DNA of 32,718 nucleotides, taken from Saccoglossus kowalevskii (lineage: Eukaryota > Hemichordata > Enteropneusta > Harrimaniidae). The stretch's first letter is position 1. Each line of letters starts with the position of its first letter. The translations under genes were made by a program, and so were the position numbers. The notes under the pieces are model-generated. The model was given only the letters and a program-made list of their open reading frames with translations. It had not been told where the DNA came from and made no database searches. Location of the stretch: assembly GCF_000003605.2 (NCBI RefSeq), contig NW_003156738.1, forward strand, positions 488,227 through 520,944. Reading direction: 5' to 3'. Below, piece by piece: positions 1 through 10,720 of this stretch.

Positions 1-643
1 CTATGAATATCACAACCTGTGAGTTCTAAATATTACAACCTGTGAGCTATGAATATCACAACCTGTGAGCTCTAAATTTCACAACCTGTGAGCTCTAAAT
101 ATTACAACCTGTGAGCTCTAAATATCACAACCTGTGAGCTATGAATATCACAACCTGTGAGCTCTGAATATCACAACCTGTGAGCTACGAATATCACAAC
201 CTGTGAGCTCTGAATATCACAACCTGTGAGCTATGAATATCACAACCTGTGAGCTCTAAATATCACAACCTGTGAGTTCTAAATATTACAACCTGTGAGC
301 TATGAATATCACAACCTGTGAGCTATGAATATCACAACCTGTGAGCTCTAAATATCACAACCTGTGAGTTCTAAATATTACAACCTGTGAGCTCTGAATA
401 TCACAACCTGTGAGCTATGAATATCACAACATGTGAACTCTAAATATCACAATCTGTGAGTTCTAAATATCACAACCTGTGAGCTATGAATATCACAACC
501 ATGTGAGCTCTAAATATCACAACATGTGAGCTATGAATATCACAACATGTGAGCTCTAAATATCACAATCGGTGAGCTATGAATATCACAACCTGTGAGC
601 TCTAAATTTCACAACCTGTGTGTTCTAAATATCACATGTGAGC
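1..643. repeat. 23-bp minisatellite array, about 28 copies, cut by the window edge
   Basis: A head-to-tail 23-bp unit fills the start of the window. Each unit carries the core ATATCACAACCTGTGAG, preceded by one of two main variants, CTATGA or CTCTAA, with a rarer CTCTGA form. Copies differ by one or a few bases; one copy near 497-503 has an extra A, and several near 425-560 read CATGTGAG instead of CCTGTGAG. The last copies, near 600-643, are degraded, so this is the right edge of a longer array that continues to the left. The unit holds a 5-bp stem, TCACA-ACC-TGTGA. There are no unique spacers, so it is not a CRISPR array. Confidence 0.95.
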
Positions 644-2374
644 AAGCGAAAACTATTCTGGAGATTCTATTTACGGAAATCGGTAATATTCGAACTTAAA
701 CCTATTTCATTCTCAACTCTGCTATGGCCATGCTCAAAGCGAGCATGTTGATCTTGAAGTGGAAATCGTCTGAGTTTACCAATTGCGCGTGTCGTGACCC
801 AGCATGCACGTGTCTATGTGAGTCATACTCCTTGGACACAAACACGCATGTATCAAGGGAGGCGATACTAATATATCAATATTCCTCTGCCATATCCCTC
901 GGTCGTCCATCACCTGTACCTTACGCCTAAATTAAATAGTCGCACACCGCGTTTACTGTGCGCGTTTAGACGGGTGTAAACGGGACCAACGAAGAAGTAA
1001 GTAAAGTGGGTGCAATTTACCATGATCACAAAGACATCCGATTTTTCTTTCTAGAACACAGCACAAAATCTATATTTGCCAATGGTTTTAAATGCGAGTT
1101 TACACAGACAACTTTCTAGCTTTCATGTTCACCCTGCTCAGCAAACATGCAAATACCAGCGTGTGCCCGTATTGGAATAACACCTTTTGTGAGGCCACCA
1201 ATGCTTGTTTTGTCATATCAACATCGACAACGTCCCATTCAGAAGTGAAAGCTTTCCACACACCGTCTGCATAACCCCCCTGTTTTATTAAGCTGTTTCC
1301 CCCACGAATCCTCTCAAAGAAAAGCTTTGATGTCGATTTAGTATCAATTTGAAAAACACTAACTGCGCACGTGTTCTGTAAGTAGGACTTACTCGGTGAG
1401 TCGGATTACATGTAACTCTGTCCAATAAACAGAGTTTGCACGCATGTCAAGCAGTGACGGCGTTAAGTGCATGGATTGATGGGGTTAAGGTGATGATGGA
1501 GTGGGTACGACGGAAACACGACGAGACGAGACGCGGTTGTCCTTCATAACTCGTTCGCGTGGGGCATATCATCAAATATCTCGTCTATGCGTTCTGTGTG
1601 TGTGTAACTCGATTGCCAACGCTACACATCTGCTGCGGTCCCTAAACGAGTAATATATGTATAATGTAGTGTTTACCCCCACGTTGACGAGTACGCCAGG
1701 TACGTCCCGTGCCGATATTCACACACACACACTCACACACACACACACACTTCGCCAACATCCTAGGCGTTTTACCCAAGTTTCGTTCATTCTTTCAAGA
1801 TAGTTATTTAGTTGTTTAGTATTTAGTTTTAGTGTTTTAATTAGTGTTTTCCAAGTCATCGATAGTGAATTCTACGCGATAGCTAGATCGTACTGTGTAA
1901 TCCGCGTTAAACAATGCTACTTCTTAGAATCTCTATATATTCAATATCGATTTGAGTCGTTTTTCGGTTTTTCGAGACCCCCCCCCCTCAATCCCCTCAT
2001 TATTGTTCTGCAGACTTCAGCAAAACTTTAACTTGACTAGTTCATGAAAAATGCTTGTTTGGAGAAGAATAAGACCTAGGCGACTCTACTCGAAAGTTTG
2101 GGGCGACGCCACAAAAACCCTGAATAGAACTACATGGTAGAGTCGGGCCATCTTACTGTAACGATGATTTTTGGACACTTTCCGTAATCACCCAATTGGT
2201 CATGTGATAGAAAAGTGTGAATTTTACACTACCACTCAATATACTATTGATCCAGGTCGAAATAAACCTAACTATCGCAAAATATAATTTTCTTATTATT
2301 TCAGATTAGTAAAACAATAAAAACGACCCCCACCACAATACGTTGCCTGGGAGAAAGAATGGCAATCCCCTTTC
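644..2374. other. Intergenic stretch without a recognised gene
   Basis: Between the 23-bp and 74-bp arrays I see no supported gene. Open frames are at most 68 codons and have no recognisable content or paired splice sites. It holds a CA microsatellite (1720-1750) and a run of ten C at 1978-1987. The part near 1430-1700 is richer in CpG than its surroundings. Confidence 0.6.
1720..1750. repeat. (CA)n microsatellite
   Basis: About 15 CA dinucleotides with a single T interruption at 1733. A shorter TG run lies at about 1596-1605. Confidence 0.9.
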
Positions 2375-3415
2375 TTACAGTGTAACGTAATACTCATAAT
2401 GTAATCACACTTGATATGTGGGTTACTGGAATACACTGTCCGTAATTATATCTGTAACGTTTGAGATATACGATAAACGTATTACTGTAACGTCATACTA
2501 CACACCAATCGTACGCAATAGAGTAACGTGACAGTGGATATAATGATTATCTGTATTACTACACGTAACTCTTACATAATACAGTACCGTTATGGTAGAC
2601 ATAATGTATACCTGTATTACTGCAATCCTATATTACACGTGACCTGTACACAATACTGTAACGTTATAGTAGACGTAATGCATATATCTGTATTGCTATG
2701 ACGCTGTATTATACGCAACCCGTAAACGATACAGTGACAGCACTGTATTACATATAACCCGTAAACAATACTGTAACGTTATGGTCGACATAATCGATAT
2801 TTGCCTTACTACAATACCATATTAAACGTAACGTGTATACAGCACTGTAACGTTATAATAGACGCAATGTATATCTGTATTACTACAATACTATATTACA
2901 CGTAACGTGTACACGGTACTGTAACGTTATAATAGACGCAATGTATATCTGTATTACTACAATACTATATTACACGTAACGTGTACACGGTACTGTAACG
3001 TTATAGTAGACGTAATGCATATATCTGTATTGCTATGACGCTATATCTTACGCAACCCGTAAACGATACAGTAACGCTAAGTTAGACATAATGTATATCT
3101 ACATTACTACAATGTTATATTACACGTAACCCGCACATAATACTGTAATGTTTTAGTTGTCATATTGTATATCTGTATTATTACAACGCTATATTACACG
3201 TAACATGTACACAATACTGTAACGTTGTATTGTATGTATTGTATATCTGTATTATGACAACGCTATATTACACGTAACCTGTACATAATACTGTAACGTT
3301 GTAGTGTGTGTATTACATATCTGTATTATTACAACGCTATATTACACGTAACATGTACACAATAATGTAACGTTGTAGTAGGCACAACGTATATCTGATA
3401 TTGCGACAACGAGGG
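2375..3415. repeat. 74-bp satellite array with variant and higher-order copies
   Basis: A unit of about 74 bp recurs roughly 13 times. Landmarks in each unit are ACTGTAACGTTATA, then TATATCTGTATTACTACAA, then ATATTACACGTAAC and GTACACAATACTG. Two adjacent copies, 2844-2917 and 2918-2991, are identical over 74 bp, which points to recent duplication. A distinct variant (GCATATATCTGTATTGCTATG) appears near 2655 and again near 2992, about 337 bp apart, so a multi-unit block was also duplicated. The left part, before about 2470, is strongly diverged. The block TACACG-TAA-CGTGTA in some units is a short palindrome. The function is unknown. Confidence 0.9.
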
Positions 3416-4478
3416 GGTATGTGACAATTGAATTTATTTATACCAATTATGAGAATGTGTATACACACAAATAACAAGTGAAGCATTCGTGTAGAAATAA
3501 AAACTTTTTTTACAATGTTAAACAACATTATTTTATGGTGAAAATCTAGACAGTATGCATTTTGCATATTCTAAAAAATGGTTTAATTTTCATATGTAGT
3601 AGTAGTAGTAAAGCAGAAAAGGCTATACCACACGGAATCACATTTTTGCTTCTGGTTTACCGTTTGCATTTAAAACATGAACAATATTGACATGGAATCA
3701 AACAGTCAACAAGTGCATAATTGGGAAATATTGATTATACTGTACCTTCATTTGAAAAACTGTGTGAAAATCAGAACGAAACACAACAAGCGTTTATGGT
3801 CGTGATCAATGCGGGCATGCAGCGCTTCCCATTGTATAGTAAAGCTGGCCAAGTGATTTTTGTTAGAAATTGTCCGATGTATATGATGAATATAAAACCC
3901 CATGTTTTGTTGGTTTGTTGGCCACTGTAAATAGAATAATTTGGTACAGAGTCAAGACATGAATTCTCTTCAGTTGATGGGGTTGTTGATGTAAAGTAAC
4001 AGACTGGTGGTTATTATTGCGTACACAATATTTGTATATGCTACAAATATGTTCTCAGGCAAGCTTAGGCCCTTTTTCAATACTAGTACTTTGTATGAAC
4101 ATCAAACAGGTTTTGTATTGTGATTTGATTCAAAATATCCAGCTGGCAGCCATGTTTGTTTTATTGTTCTGTATCATTAACCATTTATCAAACATTCCTT
4201 GACAGATTTTGTTCAAAGTTATTAACAAAAAAAAAGGTTAATTGTTAATTCAACCAAATACAAACTGTTAATCATATGTCATCGTTTTCAAACATGGTTA
4301 TTTTATCAACTAGTTTGGGATCTCGCTCAAGTTGTATTAAGGGATGTCTCCTATGTATATCTTTCAAGATATTGATGAAAATGTAACTTAAAATTGTATT
4401 ATTTTTGTGGGTACAATATGTCTAACAAATTTTATCTCATCATCTTCAAACTTGACATTCTTTATTAAATCATTATTT
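3416..4478. other. AT-rich intergenic stretch without a recognised gene
   Basis: Very AT-rich sequence between two satellites. The only regular structure is a five-copy AGT/GTA triplet run at about 3596-3609. Open frames are below 80 codons and look random. No splice or promoter signals stand out. Confidence 0.6.
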
Positions 4479-5011
4479 AACCCCCTCATGAATAATGATT
4501 CAACCTTTAGCACACTCCATCATTAATAATGGCCCAACCCTTAACACACCCCAACACAAAAATGACCCAACTTCTAGCACACCCGTGAAAAAGAATGGCC
4601 CAACCCTTAGCACACCCATCATAAATAATGACACAGCCCTTAGCACACCCCGTGATAAACAATGACCCAACCCTTAGCACACCCCGTTATAAACAATGGT
4701 CCAACCCTTAGCACACCCCATTATAAATAATGACCCAATCCCTAGCACACCCCGTGATAAACAATGGCCCAACCCTTAGCACACCCCATTATAAATAATG
4801 ACCTAACCCCTAGCACACCCCGTTATAAACAATGGTCCAACCCTTAGCACACCCCATTATAAATAATGACCCAACCCCTAGCACACCCCGTGATAAACAA
4901 TGACCCAACCCTTAGCACACTCCATCATAAATAATGGCCAACACCTTTACACACCCCGTCATAAATACTAGCTCAACCCTTAGCACACCTCGTCACAGAT
5001 AACTTGAACCT
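4479..5011. repeat. 34-bp minisatellite array, about 15 copies
   Basis: The repeated unit is about 34 bp: CCCAACCCTTAGCACACCCC followed by an ATAA-rich half such as GTTATAAACAATGA or ATTATAAATAATGA. The two half variants (GTTATAAAC and ATTATAAAT) tend to alternate between about 4680 and 4890, so a 68-bp dimer is probably the amplified unit there. Copies at both ends are diverged, as expected for an array homogenised in its centre. Confidence 0.93.
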
Positions 5012-5855
5012 AAGAGCATGCGTATGACAAAATATTGTGGCAATTCACCACGTTGAAAAACAATATTAGAAAGGGACTAATAGCAACCTGTATACATTAA
5101 TGACACATTAATTAAATGCCAAATACGACAAGTGTTATACAACACGGGAACACTATTGTGTGGTGGACAAAAGTCCGAGCCTGTCCTTAGATTGAAGTAA
5201 AATAAAGTATTGGCAATGTTCTGTTGATGCCAACGCACGGGGAGATATTTTTCTAGGCTTTTTGGAAATACAAATCATATCGTTTCAACATTGTGTTCAC
5301 AGCTGCCGAACAAGAGAATACAAAGACTGCCAATTAATAAAACAGTTGCACTTGGGTCTTACAAGTTCTTTGTAAGTATTTGTAATATTCCGGGCTCTCA
5401 ATTAAATACATTCTCTACATTGACCTGGACGTTCCTCATTGTGCCTGTTACACAATGGCGGTACAGCCCGATTTTAGTTACGCATGTTCAATAAATAACA
5501 TGTAGCGGTGAGCTTGACGCATGCGATGGACTATTATATTTCGGGTGCTCAAACACAAGCCGAATTAGGCTGGGCATAGTGTCCTGCACGTCTGTATATT
5601 GTGTGGATCCGGCATTGTTGTTGAACTTGAGCTGCTACTTAGAGACGCGTCTCACACCACTGAGTAAATCTAGATTTAGCTGTGGCGTCCGTCGCCGGGT
5701 TTCAAGTTTACAAATTGGTAATTGTTTTTCTATATTTGTTGTGTCTAGTTTCAAAGGATTATGTTTCATATTGCACGTGTTTATGAAATAACGCTCCAGG
5801 GCGCCACTAACACATTTCGTCCCCTTGTGGGCCGGCCACTAGAAACAGTTGGAGC

Positions 5856-5881
5856 TGTAGATTTGCATAAACAAATCTACA
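5856..5881. other. 10-bp perfect inverted repeat with an octamer-type ATTTGCAT
   Basis: The arms TGTAGATTTG and CAAATCTACA are exact reverse complements around the 6-base loop CATAAA. The left arm and loop together contain ATTTGCAT (5861-5868), which matches the octamer bound by POU-domain factors. The inverted repeat is seen directly; any factor binding is an inference. Confidence 0.7.
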
Positions 5882-6658
5882 TAGTCACAAATTTGAGAAC
5901 AAAACGATCTACAGGCCAAATTACGGGGGGGGGGGCTATATTCATAAAACTTACATATACATTTAATAAGGGACTCAAAACTATTACCATCATTTATATA
6001 CTCCGGTGGACAATGGTGCTGTTCAGTGTTGCACATATTAAGTATTTGGTGCTGTCACGCTTGAATTCGTTTCCAATGATATCAGTTTCATATTACACAG
6101 TTGCAGCTCGTAAATTGTGAACTTGACCTTCAACCAAGATCTAATTAACAAAGCTCTATCAAAGCGACCTCCCTCCTCCTCCTCCGATGTGAACGACTCG
6201 CATGCTTGGCGTTGCGTTACGACCGTGAGTAGAGACACACATACACACAAATCCCGAACGCAGTAAACTCCGGGAGATATATATCCGCCAGGGACTCGGA
6301 CTTAAATGTAAATATATAAACGACACAAAGCTACGTTCCTTTGTTCATTTATTGCTTAGCTTACTTCGGAATAATTCAATTCTCGAGCCATTGAACATAA
6401 CCTTTATTTAAGTTCAATTGTGTATGAGTGGTGTGTGGGGACAACAGGTGACTGCAGGGACGTTCCTTTCTGGCATATCGACCGCAGTAGTCATGGCGGC
6501 AAGCATCACCAGGCGTAAAGATTTTGCTATATTGACGTTACGTCTGAATGAAACATGTAATATCTGTGTAGTTGTTTTTATCTCCACTGTGATAAATATC
6601 TACTTATTTGAGCGCATATAAATACAGAACTGGAAAAAAGAAAAACATTTCTTTAAAA

Positions 6659-6687
6659 ACTAGACAATTTATATTCGGTTGTCTAGT
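6659..6687. other. 9-bp perfect inverted repeat
   Basis: The arms ACTAGACAA and TTGTCTAGT pair perfectly across an 11-base AT-rich loop. It is not flanked by an obvious target duplication. It could be a cruciform-prone palindrome or the remains of a tiny transposon. Confidence 0.6.
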
Positions 6688-7410
6688 GCGTAACGAGTCT
6701 AAATTAAATGAGAGATTTTAAACGTGTCTGATCCGCTAGACAGAAACAAATAGTACTATTAATGTTCAGGTACATGATGGACATCTCAAGAATTCTAAAA
6801 TTCTATTTGTAGACATAACATAACGGTATTTGGGATTGGAAATGGCAAATTGTCTGCAATGTTGAGGGTCGAGAAACGGTTGTACATCGTACGTTAAATC
6901 GATATTGTACGCAATCTGTGAAAGTTTCCAGAAGCGTATTCAGATGATCACGCCCTCAATGACAGGACATCTATTTTAGTCAAATGCCGTTGAGGGCGGC
7001 ATACACAAAGTCGAAGGAAATTGCCAATTTAGAAAGCTCAAAGCGGCATGCAGAGCCGAGGGTACTACGGACGGAACATGCCTAGTTAACATTACACTCC
7101 TGTAAGATACTTTTATCGGTATTCTGAAACGAAAACTCATTAAATATTACGAATATGTGACTTTTTTTTGTGAAACATTGATCTGACTCACCCCGTACAG
7201 TAACTCGCAACATTATTTTTGTGAATTCCAGTCTTTCGGAATAAGATATTAAAGCGTTAGCCTAGGGGAACTAACTCGCATAATGAGAAGTATGAAAAAC
7301 AAGCTGACTTCAGTAATTGAGCAACGCGAAAGGACCAGCTGATCTAACAAATACCCACCTGTGTTGACGACGTGTTTTACATTGATCTCCGCAATGTTAA
7401 CGTGAAGGAA

Positions 7411-7509
7411 ACCGTGTCGGCCGTTGTTATTAGGAGATCGTGTCGGCCGTTGTTATTAGGTGACCGTGTCGGCCGTTGTTATTAGGAGACCGTGTCGGCA
7501 GTTGTTAAT
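7411..7509. repeat. 26-bp minisatellite, four copies
   Basis: Four tandem copies of 26 bp begin with GTGTCGGCCGTTGTTATTAG at 7414, 7440, 7466 and 7492. The first three are nearly identical, and the fourth has a GGCAG change and runs out at GTTAATG. The unit is more GC-rich than its surroundings. Confidence 0.93.
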
Positions 7510-7521
7510 GTCATCGACCCT

Positions 7522-7589
7522 TTAACTCCCTGAAAATCGTCACGAGTATGTATCAATCGGTATACGATCAAATATGTTCAGGGAGTTAA
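7522..7589. mobile_element. 60-bp TTAA-flanked palindromic mini-element
   Basis: The perfect arms CTCCCTGAA (7526-7534) and TTCAGGGAG (7577-7585) are flanked on both sides by TTAA (7522-7525 and 7586-7589). TTAA is the target duplication of piggyBac and Kolobok DNA transposons. The arms share a further ATCGT/ACGAT block inside, offset by a few bases. There is no coding capacity, so if it is an element it is a very short MITE. It begins directly after the 26-bp array. A chance palindrome is possible but the 13-bp match including TTAA makes that less likely. Confidence 0.55.
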
Positions 7590-7735
7590 CGAAAGAAAAA
7601 TAAAATGTAGAATTTGGCTGATGTTATTGAGTAAATCTAGAATTTCGCTTCACCGTGTTTGACTACAATTACAGAGTAGAAATTCATGAAGTAGTTTATA
7701 CATGTACATTGATCCCCAGGTGGCGTGTTACCTCG

Positions 7736-7885
7736 CAGGGGCGGATACAGGATTTTTTTACGGGGTGGGGGGTCCAAACTTTAAAATCGCCAGAATAAGT
7801 TAATGATTTTTTTATATAATACAAAAACAAACTGAATACATTTTTCAACGGGGGGGGCAAGAACCCCCCTCTAGATCCGCCACTG
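7736..7885. mobile_element. 150-bp hAT-like MITE
   Basis: The left end reads CAGGGGCGGATACAG and the right end, on the opposite strand, reads CAGTGGCGGATCTAG, giving imperfect terminal inverted repeats of about 15 bp with the CAGNGGCGGAT pattern typical of hAT-type ends. Just inside the ends are G-rich runs (7763-7773) and a G8 run followed by CAAGAACCCCCC. It encodes no transposase. I could not find a clean 8-bp target duplication: the flanks TTACCTCG and TCTCGCGT agree only partly. Class is from end sequence and length; superfamily is probable, not proven. Confidence 0.6.
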
Positions 7886-8565
7886 TCTCGCGTGTTTTGT
7901 AATCCGGGGGGGTTCTTCAATAATGTATACGGTGTGCATCGACTTCTTGCTATTGTTGGGAAAATTCGGATACTTTTTAGCCCTAATGTAAATCTTTTGG
8001 GGTTTAATTTTCAAGTGTCTACCGAGAACTCTCACCAACATTCCAATTGAGTAAAAAAAAATCGGGCCTGTATTTCCAGACGGCCCGCGACATCAATTCA
8101 ACTCAGGAGTCCCGGCAAAGACTGTTTTGGAGACCCAGGCTGAGATAATACTGTCGGAAACACAGACGTCACAATTCGCGTTAAGTTCTAGGTGTATATA
8201 TTCGTATATGTAAAAAAATACAATTTAAAAAATTGCGAAAAACGGAGTTCTGTACCTCAAAGATTGTATTATATGTTGCGTGGTCGGAATATCAGCTGAC
8301 AATGCGGGCGCCATCAGTATACAAAATAATAGAAAATAATAGAAGTGGATTGACGTTGCTGGCGCGCTCATCCAAACAATCTCAGAAGTCGGCTAATGAC
8401 TGGACACATAAACCCAGAGTTATGGGGAAACCAGGATTGGTGGGAGTGTTGCAAAGAAGCCACAAATAACCACCTTACCTTAATTTTACTCCCGGTAATA
8501 TCTTTATTGTGATCCTAATGTAATAACACTGATGCTAAAATGGCCAACAGTTTACGGATAGACCC
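7886..8565. other. Intergenic stretch without a recognised gene
   Basis: I see no gene, RNA or transposon ends. It includes short A and T runs and a 78-codon frame at 8233-8469 (+) without recognisable content. Confidence 0.5.
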
Positions 8566-8722
8566 AGGTGTTTTCACAAATCTCATGCGTTCTCACAACT
8601 CTCAGGATTTCTCACGAATTCCAGGTTTTCTCACAAATCTCAGACTTTCTTTTCATAGACCCAATGGTTTTTCACAAATCGCAAGCGTTCTAACAAATCT
8701 CGAGCTTTCTCACAAATCTAAC
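8566..8722. repeat. Decayed minisatellite based on TTCTCACAAATCTC
   Basis: The motif TTCTCACAAATCTCAG and variants (TTCTCACAACTCTCAGG, TTCTCACGAATTCCAGG, TTTTCACAAATCGCAAG, TTCTAACAAATCTCGAG) recur at intervals of about 20 bp, with one less regular stretch near 8650-8665. GATAGACCCA/CATAGACCCA occurs twice (8558 and 8656), hinting at an older unit near 100 bp. The 68-codon open frame over it is a by-product of the repeat. Confidence 0.75.
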
Positions 8723-8857
8723 GCTAAAATGCAAATCGCTCCGTAGCACTGTGATGCACATCAAGACTATTGTATAAAATTGTATATCATTATATGTTGC
8801 ACTCTTCTATAATTCGTATGTCTAGTTTATTGTGTTATGTAACTGTCAACCCCGGGA

Positions 8858-8945
8858 AATATTTATTTATTTATTTATTTGAGATACCAACGAGTTTTCC
8901 AAATTAGAGGCACTCATTATTATTAAAATATTATTTGTTTCCATA
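8858..8945 (-). mobile_element. 3'-end fragment of a non-LTR retrotransposon, minus strand
   Basis: Read on the minus strand this segment gives ATGAGTGCC, then GTTGGTATCTCAAATAAAT followed by several more AAAT units. The same series of words in the same order ends the decayed reverse-transcriptase element at 10,650-10,718 on the plus strand. It is therefore a second, severely 5'-truncated copy of the same family, inserted in the opposite direction. The tail is an (ATTT)n/(AAAT)n microsatellite (8858-8880) rather than poly(A), which fits CR1/L2-like elements. Confidence 0.75.
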
Positions 8946-9735
8946 CGAAAGAACGTGAAAAGTCGCCGTTGGTGGCGTCCTTTCAGCGAACGCAATTAGT
9001 CTTCAGTCCACCGAATACATTCAATAACAATCGATGAGACAGATGTATCAGCCTTATAACAGTCAAGGTAAATAGGTAAATAGTAAAAGTTCCATTGGAT
9101 TCCACACCAGGATGAACAAAACTGATGGTACATCTGGCTAAGGTATAAGCCTACTCATGGTAAAAGCGTTATAATACTACAAGAATGGCACCTATCAACT
9201 AAATACAAATATTTTAGCGATAGATCGACTGTGGTAAAATTCTGTAATTGTGAACGGCACATAGCGAACACTAACGGTAACTTCTTCATTAAAGTGTTTT
9301 GTACGGTGTACACAATTTAATAAAATCAAATATAACCACTTCGTTAGTTCACAAAGATTTGAATCGAATACAGTGTTCTGGTTTGTACATACCTCCCCCA
9401 AACCTCTGACGTGTGTGAAGTTTAATAGCGCCCTCTGTGCTAGTAATCTCATTCATAAATTTATACTTTTTTTATTTCTTGTAGAACATAGATATTGAGT
9501 TCAATGCAAGCCATAGCTTACATGCCAGTAATACACCGTTCAAGTTTGCAATCAAATGGCTAGCGCCATCTACCGTAGAATGTTAATTATCTCCCATTTC
9601 CAATTTGATTCTCAGGCAACGAATATCTAATTTCTGAGACTAAAACCACAAAGTTTTCGATTTGTTTGAATAATTTATTATTATATATCAAGTTATCTAA
9701 TTTGCCAAATCGATGACACAACTTGCAACACATGA
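8946..9735. other. Sequence between the two inverted retrotransposon pieces
   Basis: No supported gene. An 85-codon frame at 9195-9452 (-) has no recognisable family. Parts of this stretch may be the decayed 5' portion of one of the two flanking retrotransposon copies, but I could not trace coding homology through it. Confidence 0.45.
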
Positions 9736-9737
9736 CT

Positions 9738-10718
9738 TCCCTGGACACACAAAATGTTGTATTGTTTTTGCCAGCGTGTTGTTATTGGGGGCGCGCAATC
9801 TGCATGGGCGGGTATTACGTCTGAAGTGCCACAGGGTTCCATTTTGGGACCAGTACTGTTTATTATGTAAGTGAACGATCTCCCCGATCACATAAGTTCA
9901 TCATACTGCTCAACCTATGCCGATGATACAAAACTTTATATATCTATCGTAAATGTTACAGACTGTTTCACCCTCCATACTGATTTAAATAGGCTCCATG
10001 ATTGGTGTAAGGATTGGTTTCTGAAGCTAAATCCCCAGAAGTGTAACGTTATCTCGTTCACTAAGAAACGCTCGACTCTCTATCACAATTATAAGGTTTG
10101 CCTATTGAACGTGTCACTCAAGTTAAAGACCTTGGTGTCATATTGATGGATAACCTTAGTTGGTCCGCTCATGTTGGCGCTATTGTATCAAAAGCATACA
10201 AAATACTAGGACTAATAAAGCGCACATGTTGACAATTTACAAGTATTACATGTCTATGCAGTTTGTATATTTCGCTAATTACAAATCGTCTTGAATACTG
10301 TACTCAAATCTGGTCACCACATGAAAAATATCTGGTTGGTAAAGTTGAGCGGGTCCAACAAAATTTGTCAAACACTTATGTTATCTTACTTCTCGCCCAT
10401 TTGGATCATCACAGTATCATGAATTATGCCTTCGTTATAATTTATTGTCACTCAGAATCGTAGAAATTTCCTTGACTCCTTTTTTTTGTATAAATGCCTT
10501 AATAATATTTTTGATTCTCCTTACACTATTTCCAACATTCCTTTTCATGCTCCCTCAAAAAAATCTTCGCTCCGTATAACCCCTCAGACATCTGTTTTAA
10601 AAGCCGTAAGTTGAGCTTTGGGTCTTTCCTTTTATTTTATATTATTTTTGTAAATATTTTTTGTATTTTATGAGTGCCAGTAATTGGGGAAATCTGTTGG
10701 TATCTCAAATAAATAAAT
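9738..10718 (+). pseudogene. Decayed non-LTR retrotransposon, reverse transcriptase pseudogene
   Basis: Conceptual translation gives the C-terminal half of a reverse transcriptase of the jockey/CR1/L2 type. Recognisable blocks in order are QRVVIGG, ITSEVPQGSILGPVLFIM (9812-9868), NDLPDHI, then the catalytic YADDTKLYI (9916-9942), DWFLKLNPQKCNVISF, IERVTQVKDLGVILMDN, and LEYCTQIWSPHEKYLVGKVERVQ (10,290-10,360). It is dead: a TAA replaces the residue after LFIM at 9868, a frameshift lies near 10,100, a TGA follows KRT near 10,229, and further frame changes come after VERVQ. The endonuclease and N-terminal part are missing. The 3' end is GTTGGTATCTCAAATAAATAA, an AAAT microsatellite tail. Clade assignment between CR1, L2 and jockey is uncertain. 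Confidence 0.9.
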
Positions 10719-10720
10719 CC

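Larger units (their letters stand above)
5012..7410. other. Intergenic stretch with two hairpins, no recognised gene
   Basis: No supported gene. A 119-codon frame at 5761-6120 (+) starts with ATG but has no recognisable family, and shorter frames overlap it on the minus strand. Contents worth noting are the hairpin at 5856-5881, a run of eleven G at 5925-5935, a CTCCTC pyrimidine run near 6173-6184, a GTCATGGCGGCAAGC context at 6488-6502 that opens a short frame, and the hairpin at 6659-6687. Any of the frames could be a small exon, but I cannot show it. Confidence 0.5.

Noticed and set aside
1..643. CRISPR array
   Set aside because: The 23-bp units are directly adjacent with no unique spacers; the same holds for the 26-bp and 34-bp arrays. 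The window is animal DNA.
5900..6020. Second copy of the hAT-like MITE, from ACAGG and TTACGGGG words near 5912-5935
   Set aside because: Only short G-rich words agree with 7736-7885; no terminal repeats CAGNGGCGGAT are found at either side.
9871..10463. Functional reverse transcriptase gene
   Set aside because: In-frame stops at 9868 and near 10,229 and a frameshift near 10,100 break the frame, and the N-terminal part and endonuclease are missing.
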